Shown piece after piece: positions 1 through 8,156 of a DNA stretch of 64,000 nucleotides (the first letter of the stretch is position 1; each line of letters starts with the position of its first letter). The position numbers and the translations under genes are program-made. The notes under the pieces were generated by a model. It was not told where the DNA came from, ran no database searches, and saw nothing but the letters and a program-made list of their open reading frames with translations. Source of the DNA: Shewanella sp. GD04112 (lineage in GTDB: Bacteria > Pseudomonadota > Gammaproteobacteria > Enterobacterales > Shewanellaceae); NCBI RefSeq assembly GCF_029835735.1, contig NZ_JAOEAL010000001.1, positions 3,224,001 through 3,288,000 on the forward strand, given 5' to 3'.

Positions 1-225
1 GAGTTTCATCTTTTTGATATGAAACAACAGTTTGTCCCATTGGATGAGATTGCCAGCACAAAATACTTTAAATATAGAGGCACACGCCGCTTGACGATCA
101 ACTTTGTCCAGATTTCCGGCCAAGTGTCGTTCACGAATAGGGAAATAAATATGGATAATTTTGATTTTCTGAAGGAATTTCTCGAAACTCATGTAGCTAA
201 CCAAGAGAATAAGGCAAGAAAATAA
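1..225 (+). CDS. C-terminal fragment of an unrecognised protein (cut by window start)
   Basis: The reading frame is open from base 1 to the TAA at 223-225, so this is probably the last 74 residues of a longer gene rather than a 68-residue protein starting at the ATG at 19. No Shine-Dalgarno sequence precedes that ATG within the bases available. The segment is soluble-looking and ends in a charged, lysine-rich tail. I recognise no domain. There is no obvious terminator directly after it. Confidence 0.5.
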   Translation, partial: EFHLFDMKQQFVPLDEIASTKYFKYRGTRRLTINFVQISGQVSFTNREINMDNFDFLKEFLETHVANQENKARK

Positions 226-350
226 GCCAGCTTAAGCTAGCTTGATTAGGAATAGCGGCGTTGTGTAAAGCATAAGCCCCACGCAACGCTCGCCATTCTT
301 GGATAAGCCTGATTTTGAAGAGATTAAATCAATCGAGCAGAGGCTTTGCT

Positions 351-752
351 CTAACTTGGTTGCGCAACCATATAAACAAGTTCCCAGATATGTCCATCGG
401 GATCTTCAAAAGCATGGCCATACATAAATCCTTGATCCTGCGCTTGACGATAGGCTTTGCCGCCATGCTGCTCGGCAAGCTTGACCAAGTGATCGACACG
501 CTCTCGACTGTCGCAGTCTAGGCAATTGAGCACTTCTGTCGTGGTGCGGGCATCGGCAATCGCCTTATCGGTAAAGCCAGCGAAAAAAGGCTTCGCCAGC
601 AACATCACATAAATATTGTCGGCAATCACCACGCAAGCAGCCTGCTCATTGCTGTATTGCTCATTGATACCAAATCCTAGGCCAGCGTAAAAAGCCCGTG
701 ATTGTTGAACACTTTCAACCGCTAAATTAACAAAGATACTTTGTGTCATCAT
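351..752 (-). CDS. VOC (glyoxalase/bleomycin-resistance fold) family protein
   Basis: 133 residues, the usual size for a single-chain vicinal-oxygen-chelate protein with two beta-alpha-beta-beta-beta modules. The N-terminus (IFVNLAVESVQQSRAFYAGLGF) and the C-terminal module with GFMYGHAFEDPDGHIWELVYM are typical of the family; the final Glu in HIWELVYM sits where a metal-ligand Glu is usually found. The substrate cannot be told from sequence; members include glyoxalases, dioxygenases and drug-binding proteins. AGGGAG lies just upstream of two consecutive ATGs, so the start could be either. It stands alone on the minus strand. Confidence 0.85.
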   Translation of the reverse strand: MMTQSIFVNLAVESVQQSRAFYAGLGFGINEQYSNEQAACVVIADNIYVMLLAKPFFAGFTDKAIADARTTTEVLNCLDCDSRERVDHLVKLAEQHGGKAYRQAQDQGFMYGHAFEDPDGHIWELVYMVAQPS

Positions 753-955
753 AATCTCCCTTTAAAAATCCTCTGCGGACGTCACATCCTGTCCTGTAAA
801 AACACCTGTAACTGTAAATAGCTCAGAGAACAGTCTAGTCAATCATTGCGGCATCCTAAACTCATGTTCCCGCAAGAGCATAAGACGAGAATCTTACTCG
901 CCTTATGACTGTACTGCCTTATGACTGTACTGATGACTACGCCAAGATAACCGCG

Positions 956-1558
956 CTATTGCACCGCATGGGTGGCGGGCAGCGATAACAGCATTTCATC
1001 GATTAAACCATCGAAGCGGGCCTTAACTTCATCCATATCCTTAATGTTGGCAAAGCCTTGGGCAAGGACTCTCCAGACCATTTCCGTAGGTTGCCCCGCG
1101 ATGCCCGTTGGTTTAAAAAAGCTAATCAGCACTGAGCCTTTATCGTACTTTTTAGGGTCAACACCTTGGTTTGACAACCCTGGCACTAAGCCTGCGGCGG
1201 CGAGTATCTGCTCATCCGACATTTGTGTGCCCATGGCAACGCCAAACCCGACTTGAAAGTCAGCCAGCTGCGGATCTTCAACCCAACGATAACCTTTCGT
1301 CAGTAGCACTTTTTTCAGCGTATCTTGCATATGCTGTTGGACTTGTTGTTTGTCTAATCGACTGTCGACAAAGATTTTCTGGAGTGTTGGGTGCCAACTG
1401 TAGGTCATGGCGCTCGGCGGTAATTGGCTCAAATCCCCCGAAGTCACAATTGTGGTTCGCAGCGCCTGCGAATCATCCACACTCACACAGGCCGTCAGCG
1501 CGGCAAAACCTATGATTAATAGCGTCAATAAACGCCCAATAGTTTGTGGTAAATACAT
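956..1558 (-). CDS. DUF4136-type lipoprotein
   Basis: 200 residues. A hydrophobic signal (about 9-20) ends in a lipobox LTAC, with lipidated Cys24, so the protein is probably membrane-anchored and faces the periplasm. The mature part has the YSW-HPTL start and a GYRWVEDPQLADFQVGFGVAM segment that I associate with DUF4136, a family of small envelope lipoproteins of unknown function. A Gly/Asp-rich stretch around 130-140 is probably a loop. Single gene; no partner suggested by its neighbours. Confidence 0.75.
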   Translation of the reverse strand: MYLPQTIGRLLTLLIIGFAALTACVSVDDSQALRTTIVTSGDLSQLPPSAMTYSWHPTLQKIFVDSRLDKQQVQQHMQDTLKKVLLTKGYRWVEDPQLADFQVGFGVAMGTQMSDEQILAAAGLVPGLSNQGVDPKKYDKGSVLISFFKPTGIAGQPTEMVWRVLAQGFANIKDMDEVKARFDGLIDEMLLSLPATHAVQ

Positions 1559-1873
1559 ACTTATTCCCTTATTGCGATTTTTACAGCTTAAGGATAGTTG
1601 CTATTTCCAAGACTGAAAGTCGATATGCATCATAGTGTTAAATCATGGTCATCGACAAGGATTGCGGCAAAATAGCAGTAAGGCACTCAACTCTGGCCAA
1701 TTCGTTATGATTTGTTACTTTATTATGCCCGCAGGGCGTATAGGCGCGGCTCAATTTACCCGCTAGAATGCCTCGCCGAGCGACTGCAACTTGCATAGTC
1801 ACGACGCAAAAATCGAGGGAATATGCCCTTATCACAATGCCAATAACGACAACAAAAGGTGTGAAATAGATCT
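1559..1873. other. Intergenic region between divergent lipoprotein and lysE-like genes
   Basis: 315 bases that should hold the promoters of the two divergent genes. I see no strong palindrome and no RNA gene. Open frames on the minus strand here (1638-1835 and one running into the LysE gene) have no ribosome-binding site and no recognisable protein character. Confidence 0.4.
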
Positions 1874-2467
1874 ATGGAGTTAATACTCGCTATCGCGTTG
1901 TTTGCCTTCTCATCGGGGATCACCCCTGGGCCTAACAACATTATGCTGATGACCTCTGGGGTCAACTTTGGCGTTAAACGCAGTATTCCGCATCTGATGG
2001 GGATTAGCCTTGGCTTTCCCACTATGATCCTCGCCATCGGCCTAGGCTTAAGCGCCCTATTTCAAGCCTATCCGATAATCCACCAAGTGATTAAAGTGAT
2101 TGGGATTGTCTATCTCCTTTACCTATCTTGGCTGATTGCCAACAGCAGTAGCAAGATGGAGGGAAAAAGTATCGCTAAACCCTTTAGCTTTCTGCAGGCC
2201 GCCGCATTTCAATGGGTTAACCCTAAAGGCTGGATTATGGCCGTGGGCGCAATTGCCACTTTTACCTCGGTGCAACAGGATCTCACGCCGCAAGTGGTCA
2301 CTATTGCCACAGTGTTTTTATGTGTGGCCTTTCCCTGCGCCGTGGTGTGGCTTGGTTTTGGCGTGGCGCTTAAACGTATTTTGAAAAACGAACGCCAGCA
2401 GAAGATCTTTAATATTACTATGGCCATCTTGCTTGTGGCGTCTATCATCCCTATGATCGCCCCCTAA
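1874..2467 (+). CDS. LysE/RhtB family amino-acid exporter
   Basis: 197 residues, the normal length for LysE/RhtB exporters, which move amino acids or their derivatives out across the inner membrane. The N-terminal SSGITPGPNNIMLMTSG motif (about residues 13-28) is the family hallmark, followed by five further hydrophobic segments. The mid-protein motif AAFQWVNPKGWIMAVGAI is also characteristic. Substrate is unknown. The gene is 27 bp upstream of the DUF1415 gene on the same strand, so the two may be cotranscribed. Confidence 0.9.
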   Translation: MELILAIALFAFSSGITPGPNNIMLMTSGVNFGVKRSIPHLMGISLGFPTMILAIGLGLSALFQAYPIIHQVIKVIGIVYLLYLSWLIANSSSKMEGKSIAKPFSFLQAAAFQWVNPKGWIMAVGAIATFTSVQQDLTPQVVTIATVFLCVAFPCAVVWLGFGVALKRILKNERQQKIFNITMAILLVASIIPMIAP

Positions 2468-2494
2468 TTTTGGCCGTAAGAGTTAAGCACTAGC

Positions 2495-3043
2495 ATGAAT
2501 GAGATAGAACTGATCACTCAACAAACCGATAACTGGGTGAAAAAAGTGATCATGAAATACAATATTTGCCCCTTCGCCAGACGTGAGGTTGAGCACGGCA
2601 GTATTCGCTATCTCGTTGTTGAACAAACCAAAGTCAAGCTAGTGCTCAAGGCTCTGATTGAAGAATGCCAATACCTAGATGCGCATCCCGAAGCCGAAAC
2701 GACGCTGTTTATTCTGCCGCGGGGTTTTGAGGGCTTTTACACTTACCTCGATCTGGTCGATATGGCGAACGACGCCTTGTTCGACAACGATTATGAAGGC
2801 GTGTATCAGCTCGCGCATTTTCATCCCGATTATTGCTTCGAGGATGAACCACAGGACTCGGCCGCCAATTATACCAACCGCGCCCCCTATCCAACCCTAC
2901 ATATTATTCGCGAGGCCAGTATGGAGTTAGCCCTTGCTAACTACAACGACCCCGAATCGATTCCCGAGCGAAATATTCAATTTTGTGAGCGTAAAGGCAG
3001 CGAGTTTTTTATTAAATTACTCGCAGAGTGCATGGGGAAATAG
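2495..3043 (+). CDS. DUF1415 family protein
   Basis: 182 residues. The opening (QQTDNWVKKVIMKYNICPFARRE) and the later blocks TTLFILPRGFEGFYTYLDLVDMAN and YQLAHFHPDYCFE-(8 residues)-NYTNRAPYPTLHIIREASME match the conserved layout I know for DUF1415, a cytosolic proteobacterial family of unknown function. The conserved Cys in NICPFAR and the His/Cys in AHFHPDYCF could bind metal, but that is only inference. It follows the LysE-like gene closely and has no visible terminator of its own. Confidence 0.85.
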   Translation: MNEIELITQQTDNWVKKVIMKYNICPFARREVEHGSIRYLVVEQTKVKLVLKALIEECQYLDAHPEAETTLFILPRGFEGFYTYLDLVDMANDALFDNDYEGVYQLAHFHPDYCFEDEPQDSAANYTNRAPYPTLHIIREASMELALANYNDPESIPERNIQFCERKGSEFFIKLLAECMGK

Positions 3044-3233
3044 TCTAATTATTTCTTGAATGATCCACTTAAATTCAAAGTACCATTTCTCATCAGTAAA
3101 AAGCATGAAATCACACCCAGGGGATTAACAAAAACAAACCAAACAATTAACATGCGTACTACATGGGTCATTAACTGACTTTAGGCAAAGTTATCATTAA
3201 AAATTTATTTGGATAATTAAAGGACTAACGCCA

Positions 3234-3374
3234 ATGAAAAATACAAAGAAAGTTATTTTGGGTTTAGCTACTGCGGTAATAATTGCATCCTCTTACAGTT
3301 ATGCCTGCGAAACTTTTGCGTGTTACGTAGGCCTACAGACAGGACCACAGTGCCTTTGTCATTCCTCAAAATAG
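3234..3374 (+). CDS. Small secreted cysteine-rich peptide
   Basis: An ATG with an upstream AAAGGA (9 nt away) opens a 46-codon frame. Residues 1-24 look like a clean Sec signal: MKNTKK, a hydrophobic core LGLATAVIIASS, then YSYA. The predicted mature peptide is about 22 residues starting with Cys and contains four cysteines with spacing C-x4-C-x9-C-x-C. A perfect 12-bp hairpin begins 10 bases after the stop, so it looks like a complete monocistronic unit. I do not recognise the family; a bacteriocin-like, signalling or metal-binding peptide are all possible. Because mature Cys follows SYA directly, a lipoprotein is conceivable, but the lipobox is poor. Confidence 0.6.
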   Translation: MKNTKKVILGLATAVIIASSYSYACETFACYVGLQTGPQCLCHSSK

Positions 3375-3384
3375 AATGACTTGA

Positions 3385-3416
3385 GAAACTGAAGCATCAT
3401 TAGTTGCTTCAGTTTC
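3385..3416 (+). terminator. Hairpin after the small peptide gene
   Basis: Perfect 12-bp inverted repeat (GAAACTGAAGCA / TGCTTCAGTTTC) with an 8-nt loop. The following bases are only modestly T-rich, so it may be a weak terminator or an mRNA-stabilising stem. Confidence 0.6.
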
Positions 3417-3438
3417 AATACTCTGGAATCTTAATCTC

Positions 3439-3930
3439 ATGGACTTGATAATCCCACCAGCATTAAAGCCATGGTTTAGCTCTGGTATTCCTGAATCACG
3501 GCAACTCGATATAGGTTTCGCCCTATTCGAATTTCCAAGATTTGAAGACCTAATCGATTTTCAAATGGGTTATCGCTGGCACGGTATCACCCAAGCGCGG
3601 GAACCTGCTTGGGATGATAATTGGTTAGTACTGGCAAGCTCCCATGGCGATCCCTTAATTTATCATTTAAAGGATGGGCACATTCTTTTCGCTCGCCATG
3701 GAATGGGCGGTTGGGCGCCCCGCCAGCTTTTTACCGATTTAGCCCAAATGTCTCGCTGCTTTAATGCCTTAGCAACACTCATCACCCACGCAGGCGATGC
3801 CCTTTTTGATGATGACTGCAATATCCAACCAAATTATGTTGAGTTAATTAAAACGGAAATTGTTCATCATGTGGGCTTCGAACAAGGGAGCCAGATCATC
3901 GAGCAATTGGAGATCAGAATCTACGCTTAA
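3439..3930 (+). CDS. SMI1/KNR4 (SUKH)-like protein, possible orphan immunity protein
   Basis: 163 residues, no signal or membrane segment. The pattern fits the SUKH fold: MGYRWHG (43-49), a Trp-rich W-DDNWLVLASSHGDP (58-72) and a HGMGGW block (87-92), with GDP followed by an apparent beta strand. SUKH proteins are a large family, many of which neutralise nuclease toxins of polymorphic toxin systems. No toxin gene is visible next to it, but two further immunity-like genes follow on the opposite strand. Assignment rests on motif pattern only. Confidence 0.55.
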   Translation: MDLIIPPALKPWFSSGIPESRQLDIGFALFEFPRFEDLIDFQMGYRWHGITQAREPAWDDNWLVLASSHGDPLIYHLKDGHILFARHGMGGWAPRQLFTDLAQMSRCFNALATLITHAGDALFDDDCNIQPNYVELIKTEIVHHVGFEQGSQIIEQLEIRIYA

Positions 3931-3976
3931 AGTAGTCTAGTGATGACTCAACAAGGGGAATGCTATTCAGTTCATT

Positions 3977-4498
3977 TCACTCTATCGGCCAGCATATCGC
4001 AACATCTTCATCATGGTCGATACTAAAGGCGATAAAGTCATCGGTCTTAGGTATCGCTTGATACACTTCCGTCTGGGTAAACAGTTGTAGGCATTCGGAA
4101 AATATCAAACGTATTTGCCCCACTATGGCTTCCCACTCGCTAAAGTCATCCTCGGGTAAGCGCTGTTGAATGGCTTGCAACTCGCCCTCTGAAAGCACAT
4201 AAAGGGTACTCACACATTGATACTCCCAGTCACCCGTATTGAACTTAAGCTCTTGGATGGCTTCAGGGTTTTGGTATGACGTAGTCCATTTCCCTGACTG
4301 GTAATAGGCTAAGCAACGCTGGAAATCCAATTCAGTATTAAAACAAAGATTTAACTCTGCGTATTCTGCATTTGTATCGAAGGCAAAGGCATAAAAGGTT
4401 TTATCTGGATGGCTTAATAAAAACCGTTCAACCTCCACTGTTGTAAACCGCATTATCTCGGCTGTGATCCGTGCAATGAGCTGATGGTCTAAGGGCAT
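3977..4498 (-). CDS. DUF4303-like protein
   Basis: 173 residues, cytosolic, acidic. The layout (N-terminal helix, then TFYAFAFDTNAEYAELNLCFNTE, then a TGDWEYQCV block and an acidic C-terminus) resembles DUF4303, a family often found among immunity-type genes. Function is not established. It lies between a SUKH-like gene on the other strand and an NTF2-fold-like gene on the same strand, 120 bp away. Confidence 0.5.
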   Translation of the reverse strand: MPLDHQLIARITAEIMRFTTVEVERFLLSHPDKTFYAFAFDTNAEYAELNLCFNTELDFQRCLAYYQSGKWTTSYQNPEAIQELKFNTGDWEYQCVSTLYVLSEGELQAIQQRLPEDDFSEWEAIVGQIRLIFSECLQLFTQTEVYQAIPKTDDFIAFSIDHDEDVAICWPIE

Positions 4499-4618
4499 AG
4501 AGATTGTCCACCTAAAAAATATCCTTTGAAGTTACGTCGTATCGCTCAGCTTAAGCCGGCCTTATCTGCTCGACGTTTGTGCCACATTTTACGATTAGAG
4601 CATGAAGATGAAACCCAA

Positions 4619-5092
4619 TTACAGGATTTGTGCGCTCCATTTTTCATTGCCATAGCGACGGTTTTTATAGCTATCGATACGCCATTCATCGGCCTTTTTA
4701 AGGACGATAAACAGATACTCATCTTCGAAGTGAGTGTTGGTTTTGATATAAATTTCGGCTCTGCTCTTATGTTTTAAGTTAACGAGCAGCTCAAGGGGAT
4801 GGTCACAACCATTAAACTTTGAAGGAAAACCAAAGCAGTTGCGAACTTTACCGCCGTAAACACGGGGCTTATCGGTACAAAACCCATCGAATAAGGGGGA
4901 GATTTGTTCATTGAGCAGTGCAAACCAATCACTCCGCTCAGCATAATGGAACTCAGTTTCGGGTAATGCCTTTCTTAAGGCTTCTTCCTCTGCTTGCAGT
5001 TTGGCGTAAAGATTATTTTCGATCTCATTCCAACTTTGGCTGAAAGATAACACACGCTGTGTTAAATACGCTTTTAATTCAATGTCATCCAT
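4619..5092 (-). CDS. NTF2-fold immunity-like protein
   Basis: 157 residues, no signal. The C-terminal part (EIYIKTNTHFEDEYLFIVLK, then DEWRIDSYKNR) has the beta-strand/Tyr-Arg pattern seen in NTF2-fold immunity proteins; the N-terminal half is helical with a run of Glu/Ala. The combination with DUF4303-like and SUKH-like neighbours supports an immunity role, but similarity is weak by eye. It may instead be a hypothetical protein with an NTF2-like fold of other use. Confidence 0.45.
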   Translation of the reverse strand: MDDIELKAYLTQRVLSFSQSWNEIENNLYAKLQAEEEALRKALPETEFHYAERSDWFALLNEQISPLFDGFCTDKPRVYGGKVRNCFGFPSKFNGCDHPLELLVNLKHKSRAEIYIKTNTHFEDEYLFIVLKKADEWRIDSYKNRRYGNEKWSAQIL

Positions 5093-5461
5093 GTCGATTA
5101 TCTCGTCCTCTCCTAGGAATACTTACGGCGGACACTATAATCAAACGGCCTGTCGGTCACAAGCCTTGCTCTCTATCACATCAATAAAAAAACATAATGA
5201 TAATTCATTAGCTTAGGATGAATTAGCCAGCATATTCTCCCCTACATAGCTTGGCTGTTAACGCAGCCATGATTGTCATTCTTTGTTTACAGCTCAAAAT
5301 GTTTACAAATTGCTACTTTTGTTATTTGTTTGTTAAAAATAAATTCCTGTGTTAGGTTGAAATCACCTAAGTCAGCAGACGCCCGTCTGTCCATAGGAGC
5401 ACAAGTAGATGCTCCGTGTCGCTTAGGTCTTACAACCTTGATAACAAATGGAGCAAGCACA
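5093..5461 (+). promoter_or_regulatory. Leader/promoter region of the subtilisin gene
   Basis: 369 bases between divergent genes. The part nearest the protease contains two short hairpins, TTAGGT-N7-ACCTAA at 5352-5370 and CAGAC-N4-GTCTG at 5376-5389, which suggests a structured 5' leader about 70-110 nt before the start codon. GGAG lies 9 nt upstream of the ATG at 5462. No clear promoter hexamers were assigned. Confidence 0.35.
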
Positions 5462-7027
5462 ATGAAATTAACCAAAATCGCCAGTGCCGTTATTGCCTTA
5501 TCTGTGGGCGTTATTGCCCAAGCCCATGCCGACGACAATCGTTATGTCATTCAAGTCGAAGCGGGTCATAAAGGCATAGTTAAAGCACTGGCCAAAAAAT
5601 TGGGCGCAGAAATCAACCTTGAAGGGGATGAATTTATCGCTGCGACTTTTACTGGCAAAGATCTCGCCCAAGTAAAAGGCCTGCTAAACAACCCACATAT
5701 CACCCTGATTGAAGAAGACGTTCGCCGTCATCCAATGGCACTATTTAACGACGATGCGGGCAATCCAATGACCCAGCAAGTCACGCCCTATGCGGTATAT
5801 CAATCCCATGCCAACGAAGTAACCTTTAACCCAAATGCGGGCATGAAGGTGTGTATTATTGACTCGGGTTTAGATAGCTCAAACCCAGACTTTAACTGGA
5901 ACAACATCACCGGCGATAATGACTCTGGTACGGGTAACTGGAATCAGAACGGTGGCCCACACGGCACCCACGTAGCGGGTACCATTGGTGCGGCAGACAA
6001 CAATATCGGTGTAGTCGGTATGGCGCCTGGCGTACCTATGCATATCGTAAAAGTATTCAACGCCTCGGGCTGGGGTTACTCCTCTGACTTAGCCTATGCA
6101 GCCAACAAATGTAGCAATGCTGGCGCTAAGATCATCAGCATGAGCTTAGGTGGCGGCGCAGCCAACAATACCGAAAAGAATGCCTTCGACGCCTTTACTG
6201 CGGCCGGTGGTTTAGTGGTCGCGGCTGCGGGTAACGACGGTAACTCAGTGCGCTCTTATCCAGCGGGTTATCCATCGGTGATGATGATCGGTGCTAACGA
6301 TGCCAACAATAAGATTGCCGACTTCTCCCAATACCCAAGCTGCGTGAGCGGTCGTGGTAAAAAAGCCGTCAACGATGATGGCATCTGTGTTGAAGTGACC
6401 GCAGGTGGTGTCGATACCCTATCAACCTACCCTGCAGGCATGGCAACGGCCTCAACCTTAACAGCCGATGGCGCGACAGTCGCCTCATCAGCAATGGAAA
6501 ACCCAGGTTCAGCCACGGGTAACACCTACTTTATGGGCACGGCTCAGGCAGTGGATTCTGGCGCGAACGGTAAGATTTGTGTTATCGATCGCGGTGTGAT
6601 TTCCTTCCACGATAAAGTGCTTAACTGTGAAAACTCAGGCGGTGTGGGCGCAATCGTTATCAACAACGTGGCGGGCATGCTCTACGGCACTTTGGGTGAT
6701 ACCAACGCCACCACCATTCCTGCCGTTGGCGCAGCGTTTGAAGATAGAGCTAGCCTACTTGCTGCCCAAAACGCAACGGTTTCAATCGATTCGGTTGACT
6801 ACGGCTTTATGAGCGGTACTTCAATGGCCACACCAGCAGTATCGGGCATGGCGGCATTGGTATGGTCTAACCATTCACAATGTACCGGCACACAAATCCG
6901 TAATGCACTCAAAGCAACGGCAATGGATGCGGGTACTGTAGGTAAGGATAACTACTTCGGTTATGGTATCGTCAACGCGAAAGCGGCCGATGCTTACCTC
7001 ACCACCTATGGCTGCTCTGGCAAATAG
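5462..7027 (+). CDS. Secreted subtilisin-like serine protease (S8) with I9 prodomain and PA insert
   Basis: 521 residues from the ATG at 5462, chosen because it has GGAG 9 nt upstream and starts a Sec signal (1-23, ending QAHA). The frame is open further upstream, but that extension has no signal. An inhibitor I9-type propeptide spans about 26-90. The triad is Asp134 (IIDSGLDSSNPDF), His167 (HGTHVAG) and Ser454 (SGTSMATPA), with oxyanion Asn258 (AAAGNDG). A protease-associated (PA) domain is inserted between about 340 and 440 (GKICVIDRGVISFHDKV-NCENSGGVGAIVINN). Likely exported, probably by type II secretion, to degrade extracellular protein. A strong terminator follows. Confidence 0.93.
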   Translation: MKLTKIASAVIALSVGVIAQAHADDNRYVIQVEAGHKGIVKALAKKLGAEINLEGDEFIAATFTGKDLAQVKGLLNNPHITLIEEDVRRHPMALFNDDAGNPMTQQVTPYAVYQSHANEVTFNPNAGMKVCIIDSGLDSSNPDFNWNNITGDNDSGTGNWNQNGGPHGTHVAGTIGAADNNIGVVGMAPGVPMHIVKVFNASGWGYSSDLAYAANKCSNAGAKIISMSLGGGAANNTEKNAFDAFTAAGGLVVAAAGNDGNSVRSYPAGYPSVMMIGANDANNKIADFSQYPSCVSGRGKKAVNDDGICVEVTAGGVDTLSTYPAGMATASTLTADGATVASSAMENPGSATGNTYFMGTAQAVDSGANGKICVIDRGVISFHDKVLNCENSGGVGAIVINNVAGMLYGTLGDTNATTIPAVGAAFEDRASLLAAQNATVSIDSVDYGFMSGTSMATPAVSGMAALVWSNHSQCTGTQIRNALKATAMDAGTVGKDNYFGYGIVNAKAADAYLTTYGCSGK

Positions 7028-7051
7028 TATTTAGCTAAGATAATCCCTGTA

Positions 7052-7080
7052 AAAAAACCAGCACTTGTGCTGGTTTTTTA
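7052..7080 (+). terminator. Rho-independent terminator of the subtilisin gene
   Basis: CCAGCAC/GTGCTGG stem flanked by A7 and T6, usable in both directions and lying between convergent genes. Confidence 0.9.
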
Positions 7081-7095
7081 TTGTCTATTGGAAGA

Positions 7096-7932
7096 TTACT
7101 TAAACCAACCTTTGATACTGGTCAGCAGTGAACGACTGTAAAAAGGCGCGCTCTTGGCTTGGCAAAATGTCGCGATAGGCTCGACGCTGTCGCCATGTAA
7201 ATGGTGCACTTTGATAGGCCAGCTGTCCTGCCCCAGTTGACGTTCGAGCAACTTCACATCGCCACGAATACGATTAATATCCTCTGAGTTTTCAGCGGGT
7301 AACTGGATCACTAGGCTTAAGGCATGGTCCGAAGTACTACGAATAAAGTCCAAGCGTGACGATTCCAGCAGATAGGCCTTCTCGACGGTTTTATAGTTCG
7401 ACAATAACCCTTTGAGCTGGGCGAAATGGGGATACTCATGGGGCTCGATATTACCAAATAACGAGAGTGCGCCCCTGTGCTCCACCAGCTCAAGCTGCGA
7501 TGACAACATCAAGCGCACTTCGTGTGCATCCAAGGATTTCGACATATTGCTGTTAGGATTCAGCGCCATATCGCTCCCCGATTGCAGCAGTACTTGGAAC
7601 AGTGTCTCGGCATCGAGCGTCATCACCCCATGGTGCGCAGTGCCTTCGCTCTTCATCAATTCGATGGCCTTATCGACGGCGGTTTGAGATGTGAAAATCG
7701 GCGTAAAAGGATGATCACTGCCATCCTCGAGGGGGACATACCACTGAGTGATGCCGATCGCCATCGCACCTTCACCCGCCTCGGGCGCCTCAGTGCTACT
7801 CTCACTCAAGATAAACAGGGTTGATTGGCTAAGTTGTTGATAAAATTCGGCCGCATAGAGATTGTCTTGGAGGGCCTTCACAAAAATTTGTTCGAGTGGG
7901 GTTGTCGCTTCTAGGGTGTACAACATTGGCAA
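7096..7932 (-). CDS. SseB-like protein (enhanced serine sensitivity family)
   Basis: 278 residues, no signal. The N-terminal half has the SseB layout: a helix, a strand LFILSES, then FTPIFTSQTAVDKAIE, a long loop, and the buried-strand GVMTLDAETLFQVLLQSGSDMALNPNS block. The C-terminal half (ALSLFGNIEPHEYPHFAQLKGLLSNYKTVEKAYLLE) corresponds to the SseB C-terminal domain. In E. coli the protein is linked to serine sensitivity; molecular function is unknown. Some SseB-fold proteins sit in secretion or immunity loci, but nothing nearby points that way. Confidence 0.75.
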   Translation of the reverse strand: MPMLYTLEATTPLEQIFVKALQDNLYAAEFYQQLSQSTLFILSESSTEAPEAGEGAMAIGITQWYVPLEDGSDHPFTPIFTSQTAVDKAIELMKSEGTAHHGVMTLDAETLFQVLLQSGSDMALNPNSNMSKSLDAHEVRLMLSSQLELVEHRGALSLFGNIEPHEYPHFAQLKGLLSNYKTVEKAYLLESSRLDFIRSTSDHALSLVIQLPAENSEDINRIRGDVKLLERQLGQDSWPIKVHHLHGDSVEPIATFCQAKSAPFYSRSLLTSIKGWFK

Positions 7933-8156
7933 ACTTCCTGTTATTAAGCGGTTCAGTCCTTTACTATCAAAGAGCTAAAAATAATTTTTAGCCATTCGAT
8001 TCACACTGACCTGATTAAATCGCGTGGGCATGGTAAAACATTGAGGGCGTCGAATCGAGCAAAACATCCCACAATTGGAATCAGAGCAGGCACTTAGCAT
8101 TGTACCGAGCCTGCGCAGTCGCAAACTCGGCACTCAGGAGTAACTAATTGATAGGG

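Noticed and set aside
315..521. 68-codon plus-strand frame
   Set aside because: It overlaps the VOC-family gene on the opposite strand and has no SD or family resemblance.
4526..4777. 83-codon plus-strand frame between immunity-like genes
   Set aside because: Mostly antisense to the NTF2-like gene; a decayed toxin end was considered but nothing matches.
5273..5461. In-frame N-terminal extension of the subtilisin
   Set aside because: No signal or SD; the ATG at 5462 starts a clear Sec signal with SD.
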